A stretch of DNA of 64,000 nt from Capnocytophaga catalasegens (lineage in GTDB: Bacteria; Bacteroidota; Bacteroidia; Flavobacteriales; Flavobacteriaceae), in assembly GCF_026005215.1 (NCBI RefSeq), contig NZ_BPMA01000007.1, positions 26,699-90,698 on the forward strand, given 5' to 3'. How positions within the stretch are numbered: position 1 is the stretch's first letter; each line of letters opens with the position of its first letter. This document shows positions 48,178 through 56,863 of the stretch, in pieces. Both the position numbers and the translations under genes were made by a program. The notes under the pieces are model-generated. The model was given only the letters and a program-made list of their open reading frames with translations, was not told the DNA's origin and searched no databases.

Positions 48178-48567
48178 TTGGAGAGTCATTCTTCGGCAGA
48201 GGTAAAATCACTATCGGTAGCCTTGGGTATCTTCTGTGGAATAGCTCCGTTTTGGGGCTTTCAAACCTTGATAACGCTTTCGGTAGCTGTGCTATGTAAG
48301 CTCAACAAATCGATTGCTTTTGCGTGTTCTAATATTAGTATTCCCCCGATGATACCTATTATTATATTTGGTTCGCTACAAATAGGCTCGGTATTTATAA
48401 AGGGAGACACTATACCGAAAACTACTGAAATTACGATGGAATATGTAAAAAACCATCTGTTACAATACTTGGTAGGAAGTTTTTTACTTGCTATAAGTAG
48501 TGCCACCTTACTTGCAAGTATTACCTATATTGTACTAAAAAGAAAGATAATACAAAAAATAAAATAA
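48178..48567 (+). CDS. DUF2062 domain protein, split from the GT2 gene
   Basis: A 129-aa inner-membrane protein (LSVALGIFCGIAPFWGFQT...; helices about 12-32, 45-65, 95-120) with the DUF2062 signature. The only start in this frame is TTG 48178, but the frame is open from 48124 and continues upstream into the A10 tract, so the domain was likely fused to the GT2. Either the gene is now two proteins, or the A-tract causes slippage to the fusion. Confidence 0.75.
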   Translation: MESHSSAEVKSLSVALGIFCGIAPFWGFQTLITLSVAVLCKLNKSIAFACSNISIPPMIPIIIFGSLQIGSVFIKGDTIPKTTEITMEYVKNHLLQYLVGSFLLAISSATLLASITYIVLKRKIIQKIK

Positions 48568-48618
48568 TTATTAAAGTTAAATTGTTTATTGCCATAAGCA
48601 ATTTGTTTATTAGTTGGA

Positions 48619-48642
48619 ATCCGATGTGAAAGCATCGGATTT
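48619..48642 (+). terminator. Intrinsic terminator of the polyene operon
   Basis: A perfect 9-bp stem (AATCCGATG/CATCGGATT) with a 6-nt loop is followed by TTTTTT, 52 nt after the DUF2062 stop codon. Confidence 0.8.
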
Positions 48643-48747
48643 TTTTTAATAACCTACATTGGTTGTAAAAATAGGATAAAAAATAGTATGAATTGAAAAA
48701 TAATAAAAAAAATAATAAAAAAATTTGTTTTGTATAAAAATAAATAG

Positions 48748-48755
48748 TATCTTAG
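48748..48755 (+). promoter_or_regulatory. Putative promoter of the hypothetical gene at 49123
   Basis: TATCTTAG with TTTG 20 nt upstream (48724-48727) fits the Bacteroidota layout with one mismatch. It would give a leader of about 360 nt that contains the 21-nt repeats. Confidence 0.45.
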
Positions 48756-48850
48756 CGCCATAAAATTATCCTAAATAAAATAGGAATATATAATCATATC
48801 TATTTTTTGTAAGTGAATATATTAAAAATAGTAATAAGTATGATAAAAAG

Positions 48851-49081
48851 TATACTAATAAGAACTAAAAGTATTTTAAAATTGTTATTTGTTAGTGTGA
48901 AAATGTAGTATCTTGTTGTATAAATTAGATAAATTGTAGTGATAAGTAAATAAATTATAGTAAAAAGTATATTTCTTGTAGTGAAAATGATAAAAATGGT
49001 TTTGATATATATATAAATCTCTATGAAATTGATACTAAAAAAAATAATTTGAATAAAAAAAATATTGAAAACAATATTAGA
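48851..49081. repeat. Degenerate 21-nt tandem repeats in an AT-rich leader
   Basis: Units with the loose consensus TGTAGTGAtAAGTAwATAAAT recur every 21 nt at 48914, 48935, 48956, 48977 and more weakly from 48851 to about 49081. The clearest three are 48935, 48956 and 48977. Because 21 nt is seven codons, the minus strand is open for 135 codons, reading heptads such as LLITTIY and LIYTTRY. The plus strand has stops in every frame. It is best called a non-coding repeat in the leader of the gene at 49123. Confidence 0.6.
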
Positions 49082-49122
49082 TAAATAAAAAACAAGTATA
49101 AAACAAATAAAATTCAATAAAA

Positions 49123-49808
49123 ATGTCAAAAACAAATCTAAGTAAAGAAGACCACCCAGTAGTAGGTGAGTTGTTAATCTCTGCACTAGCAAGAGATATT
49201 GATACAATCAAAAAATATTTCCGGATATTGATGAAACTTTTATAGAAAAATTTAAAGAGGCAAATCAGGCTGTTAAAGATTCTATTTCGGATATAGATGT
49301 TCGTGAAAAACTTAAAAAATCGACCAAAGAACTCTATGAAAATTCGAATAAGCTAAAAGATAAAGTAGCGCTACTTAAAGAATATATGGAGCGTGGTGGG
49401 TTAAACTCTAAACTTACAGGAAATGCAGGGCAATCTTTTAGAAGAAAGAATATAGAAGGTGGTGTAAAGTCATTGCGCGATGTAAAACAATATCTGATAT
49501 CTAATAAAGATAAGATGCAGATGCCTGAAAACTTTTTGCTTGAATTGTATTCAGATGTAGATGCTATCGAAAAGCAAAGCATTGCTCAAAATCTACTAAA
49601 AAGTGAGCGAAAACTTACCGTTGCTGATACAAATTCGTATTACAAAAAACATTTTGAGTATATTATAAAAGCCTCACGCTCAGGTAAGTTTGCATTTAGA
49701 GGAAATCCTAAAAAAGAAGAATATATATTGTATAAAATAATTCAGAAAATAACACTTAATAAGAAAGAAAAATCTTCTTCTAAGGGAAGAAATGCTGATA
49801 AAGAATAG
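49123..49808 (+). pseudogene. Hypothetical protein gene with one frameshift
   Basis: ATG 49123 opens MSKTNLSKEDHPVVGELLIS, which stops at 49245. A one-base shift near 49220 (TTTCC that should be TTTTCC) restores FPDIDETFIEKFKEANQAVKD..., which continues to 49808. The joined product of about 229 aa is helical and charged with a Lys/Ser-rich tail (KKEKSSSKGRNADKE) and no known motif. A single missing T explains the break, so it may be a sequencing error. The gene probably carries a long repeat-containing leader. Confidence 0.6.
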
Positions 49809-49844
49809 ACAATCCTCTTGTTATACGTATTAAATTATATAGAT

Positions 49845-52337
49845 ATGAAAAAATATTTGATAGCTATTGTTGCTACAATAGCTACAATCTCTTTGTATGG
49901 TCAAACAGAAACATCGGGTAGTGAAGTATATAGAGCTACGCCTTCTAAATATACAGAACTAAAACATACAAAGCTTAAAGTTTGTTTTGATTTTGATAAA
50001 AAAACACTTGATGGAGAAGCTTGGGTTACAGCATCGCCTTATTTTTATGCAAATGATAGTGTAAGGCTCAATGCAAAATCAATGCAGATACATAAAGTAG
50101 AATTGGTAAAAGGTAAAAAGACACAATCTGTTAAATATATCTATGAAAATGATTTTATAAACATTTTCTTAGATAAAAAATATAATAAAAATGAAGACTA
50201 TACTTTGTATATTAAATATACAGCTCAGCCAGAGCTTATTGATAACAAAGGAACAGTAGCTATAACAGACACAAAAGGGCTATATTTTATCAATCCTACC
50301 GGTGAAGACTACGAAAAACCTACGCAAATATGGACACAAGGTGAAACTGAGTCTTCTTCGGTATGGTTTCCGACTATTGATAGACCTAATCAGAAGACAA
50401 CCCAAGAGATTTATATTACCGTACCTGACAAATATGTAACGCTGAGTAATGGAATTCTTACTTCATCAGTCAAAGAAGCTAATGGGCTACGTACAGACTA
50501 TTGGGTAATGGATAAAAAGCATGCGCCTTATTTGTTTTTTATGGCAGTGGGCGAATTTCAGGTTGTAAAAGATACTGCTTGGCGAGGAAAAGTAGCTGTT
50601 GATTACTATATGGAAAAAGATAAGGGGCATTTGGGTAAAAAAATCTTTGGAAATACCTCTGAAATGATTGAATTTTTCTCTAAAAAGTATGGATATGATT
50701 TTCCTTGGCAGAAGTATGCACAAGTAATTGTTCGAGATTTTGTTTCAGGCGCTATGGAAAATACAACAGCAGTTAGTTTTTCTGAGTATTTTAATCAAAC
50801 AGAAACAGAACTTGCTGATGAAAATCGTGCAGAGAATACCATTGCTCACGAACTTGCTCATCATTGGTTTGGAGACCTTGTAACAACTGAAAGTTGGGCA
50901 AACTTGACAATGAATGAGTCTTTTGCAAACTATGCTGAGTATCTTTGGCTCGAATATAAGTATGGGAAAGACGTTGCAGATTATCATTTGCTTGAAAATA
51001 ATATGTATTATCATAGAGAACCTGATGATTTTTCTAAAAACTTGGTTCGCTTTGCATACGAAGATAAAGAAGATATGTTTGATAAGGTCTCTTATAATAA
51101 AGGAGGTGCTATTCTGCATATGTTACGCGATTATTTGGGTGATGATGCCTTCTTTCAAGGGATTGCTATCTACCTGAAAGAAAATGAATATAGTACTGGC
51201 GAGGCTCATCAGTTTCGATTGGCTCTTGAAAAAGTTAGCGGGAAAGACTTAAATTGGTTTTTTAATCAATGGTATTTCTCAAATGGAAATCCTGTTATAA
51301 AAATTAGTGAAAAATATGATACACAGGCTAAAAAAATTGAGCTAAAACTCTCACAAATACAAGAAGAAGCGCCTTTGTTTCAGTTTCCGCTCGAAGTAGA
51401 TATTTATCAAAATGGTAAAAAGGTTCGTCATAGTGTTTGGGTTGATGCAAAAAAAGAAAATATCTTTACTTTTGATGCCGATAAAGCACCACAATTGGTC
51501 GATATAAATCCACGTGGAGTAATTCTCCTTTCACAAGAAGAAACAAATAAAACCAAAGAACAATATCAGTTTCAGTATCGCCATGCGAAAGATTATAAAA
51601 GCCGTAATGAAGCCTTAGAATATGCCATACAAAACTTAGATAAACAAACTATCTTTCAAGCAACAAGTGATGTTTTTTTCAGATTAAGAATAAAAGCCTT
51701 ATCAGCACTTGAAAGTGAAAAACTTACGATAAAAGAGCTTGTAGAAATAGAAAAAATTGCAAAATCAGACCCTGAAAACTTAGCACGAGCTAATGCAATT
51801 AAATTACTTGCTTTATCTGCTAATAAAAAATACATACCTATCTATGAACAAGGAGTAAAGACAAATTCGGCAGCTATAAAAAGTGCTTCTATTCTTTCGT
51901 TATCAAAAATAGACCCTGAAAAATGTGTGCAACTTCTTCAAGATACAAAAGCCAATGAACTGAAAGAAGAAGACCTAATGGAGTTATTACCCTTATTGAT
52001 TGATAATAAGATAAGTCATCACTTGCAAACAATTTCATATAGTTTTATATTGTATCCTTTTGTAGAGCAAAGTGATTATAATAAAGCTAAATATTTTAAA
52101 GAAGGATTCAAATGGTCAATGAACCAAGATGATATAAGTAGTATTAGAAAATCATCTATATTATTAAAACAAATCTATTCGCAAATAGCACAATACCCAG
52201 TAGCAAAAAATGCAATAAATAAGGTAATAGAAGAAGCCATAGATATTAAAAAAGAGTTATTGAATAAAAGTGAAAGAACAACAACTATTAAACAACAAAT
52301 AGAAATACTTGAAAGATTACAAAATCAATTCAAATAA
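49845..52337 (+). CDS. M1 family metallopeptidase (aminopeptidase N)
   Basis: An 830-aa zinc aminopeptidase with signal peptide (IATISLYGQ), exopeptidase motif GAMEN (302-306), and HELAH (335-339) with the third zinc ligand Glu358 in LTMNESFANY, the normal HExxH-x18-E spacing. The C-terminal part is helical, HEAT-like. It is probably periplasmic, trimming peptides for uptake. ATG 49845 gives the signal peptide; an upstream start at 49818 adds nine unlikely residues. Confidence 0.94.
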   Translation: MKKYLIAIVATIATISLYGQTETSGSEVYRATPSKYTELKHTKLKVCFDFDKKTLDGEAWVTASPYFYANDSVRLNAKSMQIHKVELVKGKKTQSVKYIYENDFINIFLDKKYNKNEDYTLYIKYTAQPELIDNKGTVAITDTKGLYFINPTGEDYEKPTQIWTQGETESSSVWFPTIDRPNQKTTQEIYITVPDKYVTLSNGILTSSVKEANGLRTDYWVMDKKHAPYLFFMAVGEFQVVKDTAWRGKVAVDYYMEKDKGHLGKKIFGNTSEMIEFFSKKYGYDFPWQKYAQVIVRDFVSGAMENTTAVSFSEYFNQTETELADENRAENTIAHELAHHWFGDLVTTESWANLTMNESFANYAEYLWLEYKYGKDVADYHLLENNMYYHREPDDFSKNLVRFAYEDKEDMFDKVSYNKGGAILHMLRDYLGDDAFFQGIAIYLKENEYSTGEAHQFRLALEKVSGKDLNWFFNQWYFSNGNPVIKISEKYDTQAKKIELKLSQIQEEAPLFQFPLEVDIYQNGKKVRHSVWVDAKKENIFTFDADKAPQLVDINPRGVILLSQEETNKTKEQYQFQYRHAKDYKSRNEALEYAIQNLDKQTIFQATSDVFFRLRIKALSALESEKLTIKELVEIEKIAKSDPENLARANAIKLLALSANKKYIPIYEQGVKTNSAAIKSASILSLSKIDPEKCVQLLQDTKANELKEEDLMELLPLLIDNKISHHLQTISYSFILYPFVEQSDYNKAKYFKEGFKWSMNQDDISSIRKSSILLKQIYSQIAQYPVAKNAINKVIEEAIDIKKELLNKSERTTTIKQQIEILERLQNQFK

Positions 52338-52375
52338 TTACTTTTGTATTTAAAAATAAATAATTTTACTAAACA

Positions 52376-53014
52376 ATGAATAAAAATACTATTTTATCAA
52401 GTGTCATTTTCCTACTCGTTGTAGGTGTAGTAGTTTTTGGTATTATACACTACCGAAAAAGTAAAGAAACCTATCTATCAGATACAGGACTTGTTGTAAT
52501 AGGTAAAGCTCCTTCATTTTCATTTACAGATCAAAATGGAAAAATAATTACAAATCAAACCTATGAAGGTAAAATCTATGTAGTAGATTTTTTCTTTACT
52601 ACTTGCCCTACGATTTGTCCTATAATGACTACAAATATGGCTCGCGTACAAGATGCTTTTCCTGATAATTCTATCGGAATTGCCTCGTTTTCTATTAACC
52701 CTACAACAGATACGCCCGAAGTTTTACTACAATATGCTAAAAAGTTTGGAGTTACCAATCCACACTGGCATTTGCTTACTGGAGATGAAAAAAAAATCTT
52801 TAAACTCTCCAACGAAGGATTTAATATCTATGCTGCAAAAATTGATGATGAACAAGAAGGATTTGAACACTCCGGATTATTTGCACTTATTGACCAAAAA
52901 GGTAATATTGTCTCTCGAAAGAATGATAAAGGACAGCCAATTATCTATTATAAAGGAACAGAAAGTGAAGGAATTCAAATGTTGATAGAAGATATTAAAA
53001 AATTGCAGAAATAA
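52376..53014 (+). CDS. SCO1/SenC family copper-binding thioredoxin-fold protein
   Basis: A 212-aa membrane-anchored protein (helix about 6-24) with Cys77-x-x-x-Cys81 (TTCPTICPIM) and the copper-ligand His165 in GFEHSGLF. SCO proteins help insert CuA in cytochrome c oxidase or act as thiol-disulfide proteins. It lies directly before tsaB, with stop TAA at 53012-53014 abutting the tsaB ATG. Confidence 0.92.
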   Translation: MNKNTILSSVIFLLVVGVVVFGIIHYRKSKETYLSDTGLVVIGKAPSFSFTDQNGKIITNQTYEGKIYVVDFFFTTCPTICPIMTTNMARVQDAFPDNSIGIASFSINPTTDTPEVLLQYAKKFGVTNPHWHLLTGDEKKIFKLSNEGFNIYAAKIDDEQEGFEHSGLFALIDQKGNIVSRKNDKGQPIIYYKGTESEGIQMLIEDIKKLQK

Positions 53015-53677
53015 ATGTATATTCTTTGTATAGAAACCTCTGGGACAAATTGTTCCGTAGCAATAAGTTACGAGGGAAAGTGTATTGCAAGTAAAGAAAT
53101 CAATACAGGGAACTTTTCACATGCAGAAAAGTTGCACGTATTTATTCAATCTCTATTAGAAGAAGTTGCAATATCTTCTAATAACTTTAAAGCGATTGCT
53201 GTAAGTGCTGGTCCAGGTTCTTATACAGGGCTACGTATAGGAGTATCAAGTGCAAAAGGCTTGTGTTATGCTTGGAATTTGCCTCTGATTGCCATTCCAA
53301 CATTAGAAATCTTAGCCCATAGTATTCAAACAGATAATAAGCTTATTATACCAATGCTTGATGCTCGCCGTATGGAGGTTTATGCTTCTATTTTTGATGC
53401 AAAGTATAATGAAATTAGTCCCGTGAAAGCACAAATCTTAGAGCCTAATTCATTTATAGAATATTTATCATCTAATGAAGTTATTTTTTTAGGTGATGGA
53501 AGTGATAAGTTTTCTAAAATTTGTCCACACCCCAATGCTATTTTTATAAAAGATAAATTTCCTTCTGCAATTACTATGTGTAACCTTGCTTGGATGCGTT
53601 ATCAGAATCAATCTTTTGAAGATATAGCCTATTATGAGCCTTTTTACCTAAAAAATTTTGTTGCCAATAGCAAATAG
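53015..53677 (+). CDS. tsaB: tRNA threonylcarbamoyladenosine biosynthesis protein TsaB
   Basis: A 220-aa actin-like ASKHA protein with ILCIETSGTNCSVAI, the conserved SAGPGSYTGLRIGVSSAKGL and a C-terminal tail PFYLKNF. It scaffolds TsaD and TsaE in t6A formation; tsaE is at 8474. It starts at the base after the SCO stop codon, so the two are co-transcribed. The gene-poor region begins right after it. Confidence 0.94.
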   Translation: MYILCIETSGTNCSVAISYEGKCIASKEINTGNFSHAEKLHVFIQSLLEEVAISSNNFKAIAVSAGPGSYTGLRIGVSSAKGLCYAWNLPLIAIPTLEILAHSIQTDNKLIIPMLDARRMEVYASIFDAKYNEISPVKAQILEPNSFIEYLSSNEVIFLGDGSDKFSKICPHPNAIFIKDKFPSAITMCNLAWMRYQNQSFEDIAYYEPFYLKNFVANSK

Positions 53678-54437
53678 TATATGTAAGATATTATTCTATA
53701 ATTTACTATATATTGTAATAAATATATATGTATCTCCGTAATCACTAATAAAAAAATCTATTTGCCAAAAAATAGAATTCAAAAATAAAAAATACCATTG
53801 AAAATAAGATAATTATATTTTATGTTTTTGGTAAATTACCACAATGAAAATTATTTATTACACTAACCGGATATACAATAAATATATTCTTGATAAATAG
53901 TTTTCAAATGTAGAGTTTTATTATATTAAAAATAATTTTTAGTTATGTATTAAGCAAATATAGTATTTGTATATATCTTTTACTTGAAAATATATCATTT
54001 TAGAAAATTTATTCTATATAAATTTTTTATCTCAATATGATTTATAAAATTGAAATCTTCAACAAGTATTATATATATTAAGCATATTACTCTATACAGA
54101 TATTTATTTTTATCAATATTCTTATCTATTTATTCAATAATGTTGATGTTGCTTGATAAATCTTTAAAAGTAAAAAAAATATCTGTGATAGATGTGAAAA
54201 TTAATTTTTATTTTATAAAAAAATGATATATTAGTAATTTTTTTAAGTTAGAGAAAATATGTTCAACAGAGTATAAATAAAATTAACTCAATAAGTATAA
54301 AATAATTTATTATTTGTATTTCAACTATTCAAAAAATGAATAAAAGTTGTAGATATAGCTATTTATTTGTGAAAATTTCTATAAAATAAATATTGTAATT
54401 ATGATTTTTATTTGATATATTTGCTCAGTCAATTTTT
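53678..54437. other. 760-nt extremely AT-rich spacer without a gene
   Basis: I see no coding frame with family features here, and stops are dense in all frames. A stretch at 53729-53750 matches the IS-end-like sequence at 63881-63902 at 19 of 22 bases. A promoter (TATATTTG, 54416-54423) for the DUF4421 remnant closes it. It may be an eroded accessory or insertion region. Confidence 0.5.
54416..54423 (+). promoter_or_regulatory. -7 promoter element of the DUF4421 gene
   Basis: A perfect TATATTTG lies 14 nt before the first ATG (54438) and 26 nt before ATG 54450. Confidence 0.55.
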
Positions 54438-55384
54438 ATGAAGCATATAATGAAGAAGTTAATCGTCCTGCTGGGCGGAATACTCAGCTGGGGGCTTTCG
54501 GCACAAGAAAAACAAGAAGAAACAACCAACTTTGTAACCTATTCGGACAAGATTACCACCAGTTTTACCTATTTCGACAGCTCAAACAGCTATTTTTTGA
54601 ACTATACTGAAAACGGACAACCTCAAAATATGTCCTTTCGCCCCAATACACAAAAGCAACTCATCGCAGGAATTGATTACAAGATTATAACAGCTTCTAT
54701 TGGCTTTACACCAGCCTTTATGAAGGTCAATAGAGAGGTACAAAAGTCCAAACAATTCAACCTTCGCTTTCAAATAAACTACAAAAAGTGGTTTCAAACC
54801 CTTAGTTACGCCTATCACAAAGGATATTTTATTGATTTTAACCAAATGGAGGTCTATGCTCCCAATCTTCGCACCCTAAAAATGGGCGGAGTAACTTCTT
54901 TTGTGCTAAATGACCGATTTTCTTACAAATCGCTCCTTTCTTATAACCAATGACAGAAGAAAAGTGCAGGAAGTTTCGTAGCAAATGCTTCTTATTACTA
55001 CAATAATTCGATTTTAATCAGCCCGATACCGATGCGAAAGTCAGCGTTTATGCCCTGAGTCTTTCGTCTGCCTATTATTACAATTTTGTTATCAAAAAGA
55101 ACTTTTTAATATCGGCAGGATTGGTTGCAGGAATAGGTGTAAATATTTCGGAAGGAGAAATTTCGCCTATTTATGAGGCAAGTACGTATTTAAAATTAGC
55201 ATACAACAGCGAAAACATCTTCACTTTTGTTGGAATGAATGTTACGAGCTTTACGGAAACTTCTGGTGATGGTTCGTTCAGCTACCTTTACTCTACCATA
55301 CGCATCGGACCGGGTTATAGATTCAATGCTCCGAAGAAAATGAATGATTTTTACGAAGAAACATTAAAGAAAATCAAGAAATAA
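54438..55384 (+). pseudogene. DUF4421 family outer-membrane protein, nonsense plus frameshift
   Basis: The first frame gives a signal peptide (GGILSWGLSA) and DUF4421-type text (KITTSFTYFDSSN...MSFRPNTQKQLIAGIDYK). It meets a TGA at 54951-54953, directly after SYNQ, where the reading would continue as QKKSAGSFVANASYYYNN. A lost base near 55010 then shifts to the frame DFNQPDTDAKVSVYALS, which runs to 55384. The protein would be about 310 aa, a surface barrel of unknown role. Two lesions of different type argue for true decay. Confidence 0.75.
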
Positions 55385-55427
55385 ACCAAAAGCAATTGAT
55401 AAATATTAATAAGGAAGCATCTTTTAA

Positions 55428-55610
55428 TTATCAATGATCAATTGTTAATGGTAAATGAAACACGGCGTAGGGGCAAATCATTATTTGCCCAATATAAATA
55501 AGAGCTAAAGATATTTCATTCAACGGTAATAGGACAAAAAATATTTCGCCCCTACGGGGTTGGGGTGAGGAAATGATTGATATTTATACTTAAATAAACA
55601 ATTAACCATT
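55428..55610. repeat. Palindromic intergenic repeat, copy 1 (GTAGGGGC type)
   Basis: GTAGGGGC (55467-55474) pairs with GCCCCTAC (55548-55555). An inner perfect hairpin GGGCAAAT/ATTTGCCC lies at 55471-55490. It is flanked by ATCAATTGTTAATG-type sequence on the left and CAATTAACCATT on the right. The same arrangement recurs at 56685-56795. It is a MITE/REP-like element in a gene-free gap (55385-55674) that holds no gene. Confidence 0.6.
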
Positions 55611-55674
55611 AAAAAATTAAAGATTGGTATGTATTTTGGATAGTCGTTTTTATTAATTTTAAAAAATTGAAATA

Positions 55675-56130
55675 ATGAAAAGAGTAATTTTGACCGTAAC
55701 AGGTCTTATATTGTTCGCATCGTGCAACAACAACCCTAAACAAACCACCAGCACTACTACAGAAACTGCCACCCAACAAGAAATGACTCAGCCAGACACG
55801 CACACATCGCAAAATTCACTTGACTGGGCAGGAACTTACAAGGGAACAATTCCAGCAGCGAGTAGTTCGGGTATTGAGGTTACTTTGGAACTAATGAACG
55901 ACAATACTTACAAAAAGAAAGAGGTTTATTTAGATGAAAAAGATGGCACTTTCAACGAAGAAGGAACATTTACTTGGTCAAGCGATGGCTCAAAAATCAC
56001 GCTCAAATCTCAAAAAGGCGACACACAGCTATATAAATTAATAGAAGGTGGCGTAATCCTTTTAGATGCTGACGGAAATGAAATTACTGGCGAATTGGCC
56101 TCGCATTACATTCTTAAAAAAGCAAACTAA
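55675..56130 (+). CDS. NlpE-like lipoprotein without the CxxC motif
   Basis: A 151-aa lipoprotein (lipid Cys17, LILFASC) with a low-complexity Thr/Gln linker (about 20-45). Then comes an NlpE N-terminal-like beta domain: DWAGTYKGTIPAASSSGIEVTLELMNDNTYKKK. Most relatives read Gly-x-Leu-Pro-Cys-x-x-Cys at the start of the second strand; here the two Cys are Ala and Ser. The copper/stress sensing role of NlpE may therefore be lost. It is intact and has higher GC than the desert upstream. Confidence 0.72.
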   Translation: MKRVILTVTGLILFASCNNNPKQTTSTTTETATQQEMTQPDTHTSQNSLDWAGTYKGTIPAASSSGIEVTLELMNDNTYKKKEVYLDEKDGTFNEEGTFTWSSDGSKITLKSQKGDTQLYKLIEGGVILLDADGNEITGELASHYILKKAN

Positions 56131-56230
56131 TTGGGAAAAATAATCGCCGTTAAGGCTTTTTTATAATCCATTTCGACTCAAACAACTATTGGAATGCCTA
56201 CTTCTAATTCCGATAGTTTCTTTTTAATGA

Positions 56231-56266
56231 AAATCACCTCCGAAATATAGCCTTTGGAGGTGGTTT
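56231..56266 (+). terminator. Intrinsic terminator-like hairpin after NlpE-like gene
   Basis: AAATCACCTCC pairs with GGAGGTGGTTT (11 bp with one G-U pair) around a 14-nt loop, followed by TGTAAG. The T-run is short. Confidence 0.55.
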
Positions 56267-56360
56267 TGTAAGAGTTTTTCAATAAAAAATAGACCTTTTC
56301 TCATAAAACAATTGCAATCAATAGCAAAATAGCAATGATTCTATTTAAAAATAACAATTT

Positions 56361-56684
56361 ATGACCCCAGAACAACTACAAAACATCGCGAAAATGGAAG
56401 AAATCCTCAATAAAATAGAAGATTTTACCCCAAAAGTAGAAGAATTTCTAAAACAATGGCAGGAATTGCTTCCCTAAATCCAAAAATTAGACCAATATTA
56501 CGGAAGCGACCAATGGCGACAGGATTATGACGATGCCAACGAAGGTAAAATCCCCGAAGGAATGCCTCACGGCGTACTCTCCGAAGACTCGGCGTACAAT
56601 GCTTTGGGTGACCAATATTTCTTAGCGGTCAATTTCTTAAAATTGGTAACCAAAATCATCGCCCAAGACAGAGAAAATTTTTAA
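56361..56684 (+). pseudogene. DUF4298 family gene with an in-frame stop
   Basis: One frame from ATG 56361 reads MTPEQLQNIAKMEEILNKIE...FLKQWQELLP, then TAA at 56475-56477. It continues without a shift as IQKLDQYYGSDQWRQDYDDANEGKIPEG...GVLSEDSAYNALGDQYFL to TAA at 56682-56684. The YYGS-x-x-W-x-x-D and GVLSED-x-x-Y pattern is DUF4298. The 108-codon gene is broken only by this nonsense codon. Function unknown; such small proteins are often found among accessory genes. Confidence 0.7.
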
Positions 56685-56795
56685 TTATAAATTGTCAATG
56701 GTTAATTATCAATTGTTAATGATTTTTCAATAATGTAGGGGCGTATGCAATACGCCCCCTACAATTCACTTCGTTCGGGTCGCCCCTACGGGACA
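56685..56795. repeat. Palindromic intergenic repeat, copy 2 (GTAGGGGC type)
   Basis: GTAGGGGCGTAT (56735-56746) faces ATACGCCCCCTAC (56750-56762), and a further GCCCCTAC follows at 56782-56789. The left flank TCAATGGTTAATTATCAATT and TTGTTAATG matches the copy-1 flanks. It lies between the broken DUF4298 gene and the promoter of the orphan gene. Confidence 0.6.
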
Positions 56796-56834
56796 TTGTG
56801 AAAATTGTTTCCTTTTAAATTTGGAAAATTATCC

Positions 56835-56842
56835 TACATTTG
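56835..56842 (+). promoter_or_regulatory. -7 promoter element of the orphan gene at 56864
   Basis: A perfect TACATTTG lies 21 nt before ATG 56864, showing that the in-frame ATG-like start at 56840 is not used. Confidence 0.6.
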
Positions 56843-56863
56843 CTTTTATATTTTCAGAAAACT

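Noticed and set aside
48851..49081. Tandem repeats considered as a CRISPR array
   Set aside because: Units are contiguous, degenerate and 21 nt long with no unique spacers and no cas genes nearby.
48800..49207. Minus-strand open frame of 135 codons with Leu/Ile/Thr heptads
   Set aside because: It arises from the 21-nt AT-rich repeats and overlaps the start of the gene at 49123; no start context, signal peptide or family match supports a protein.
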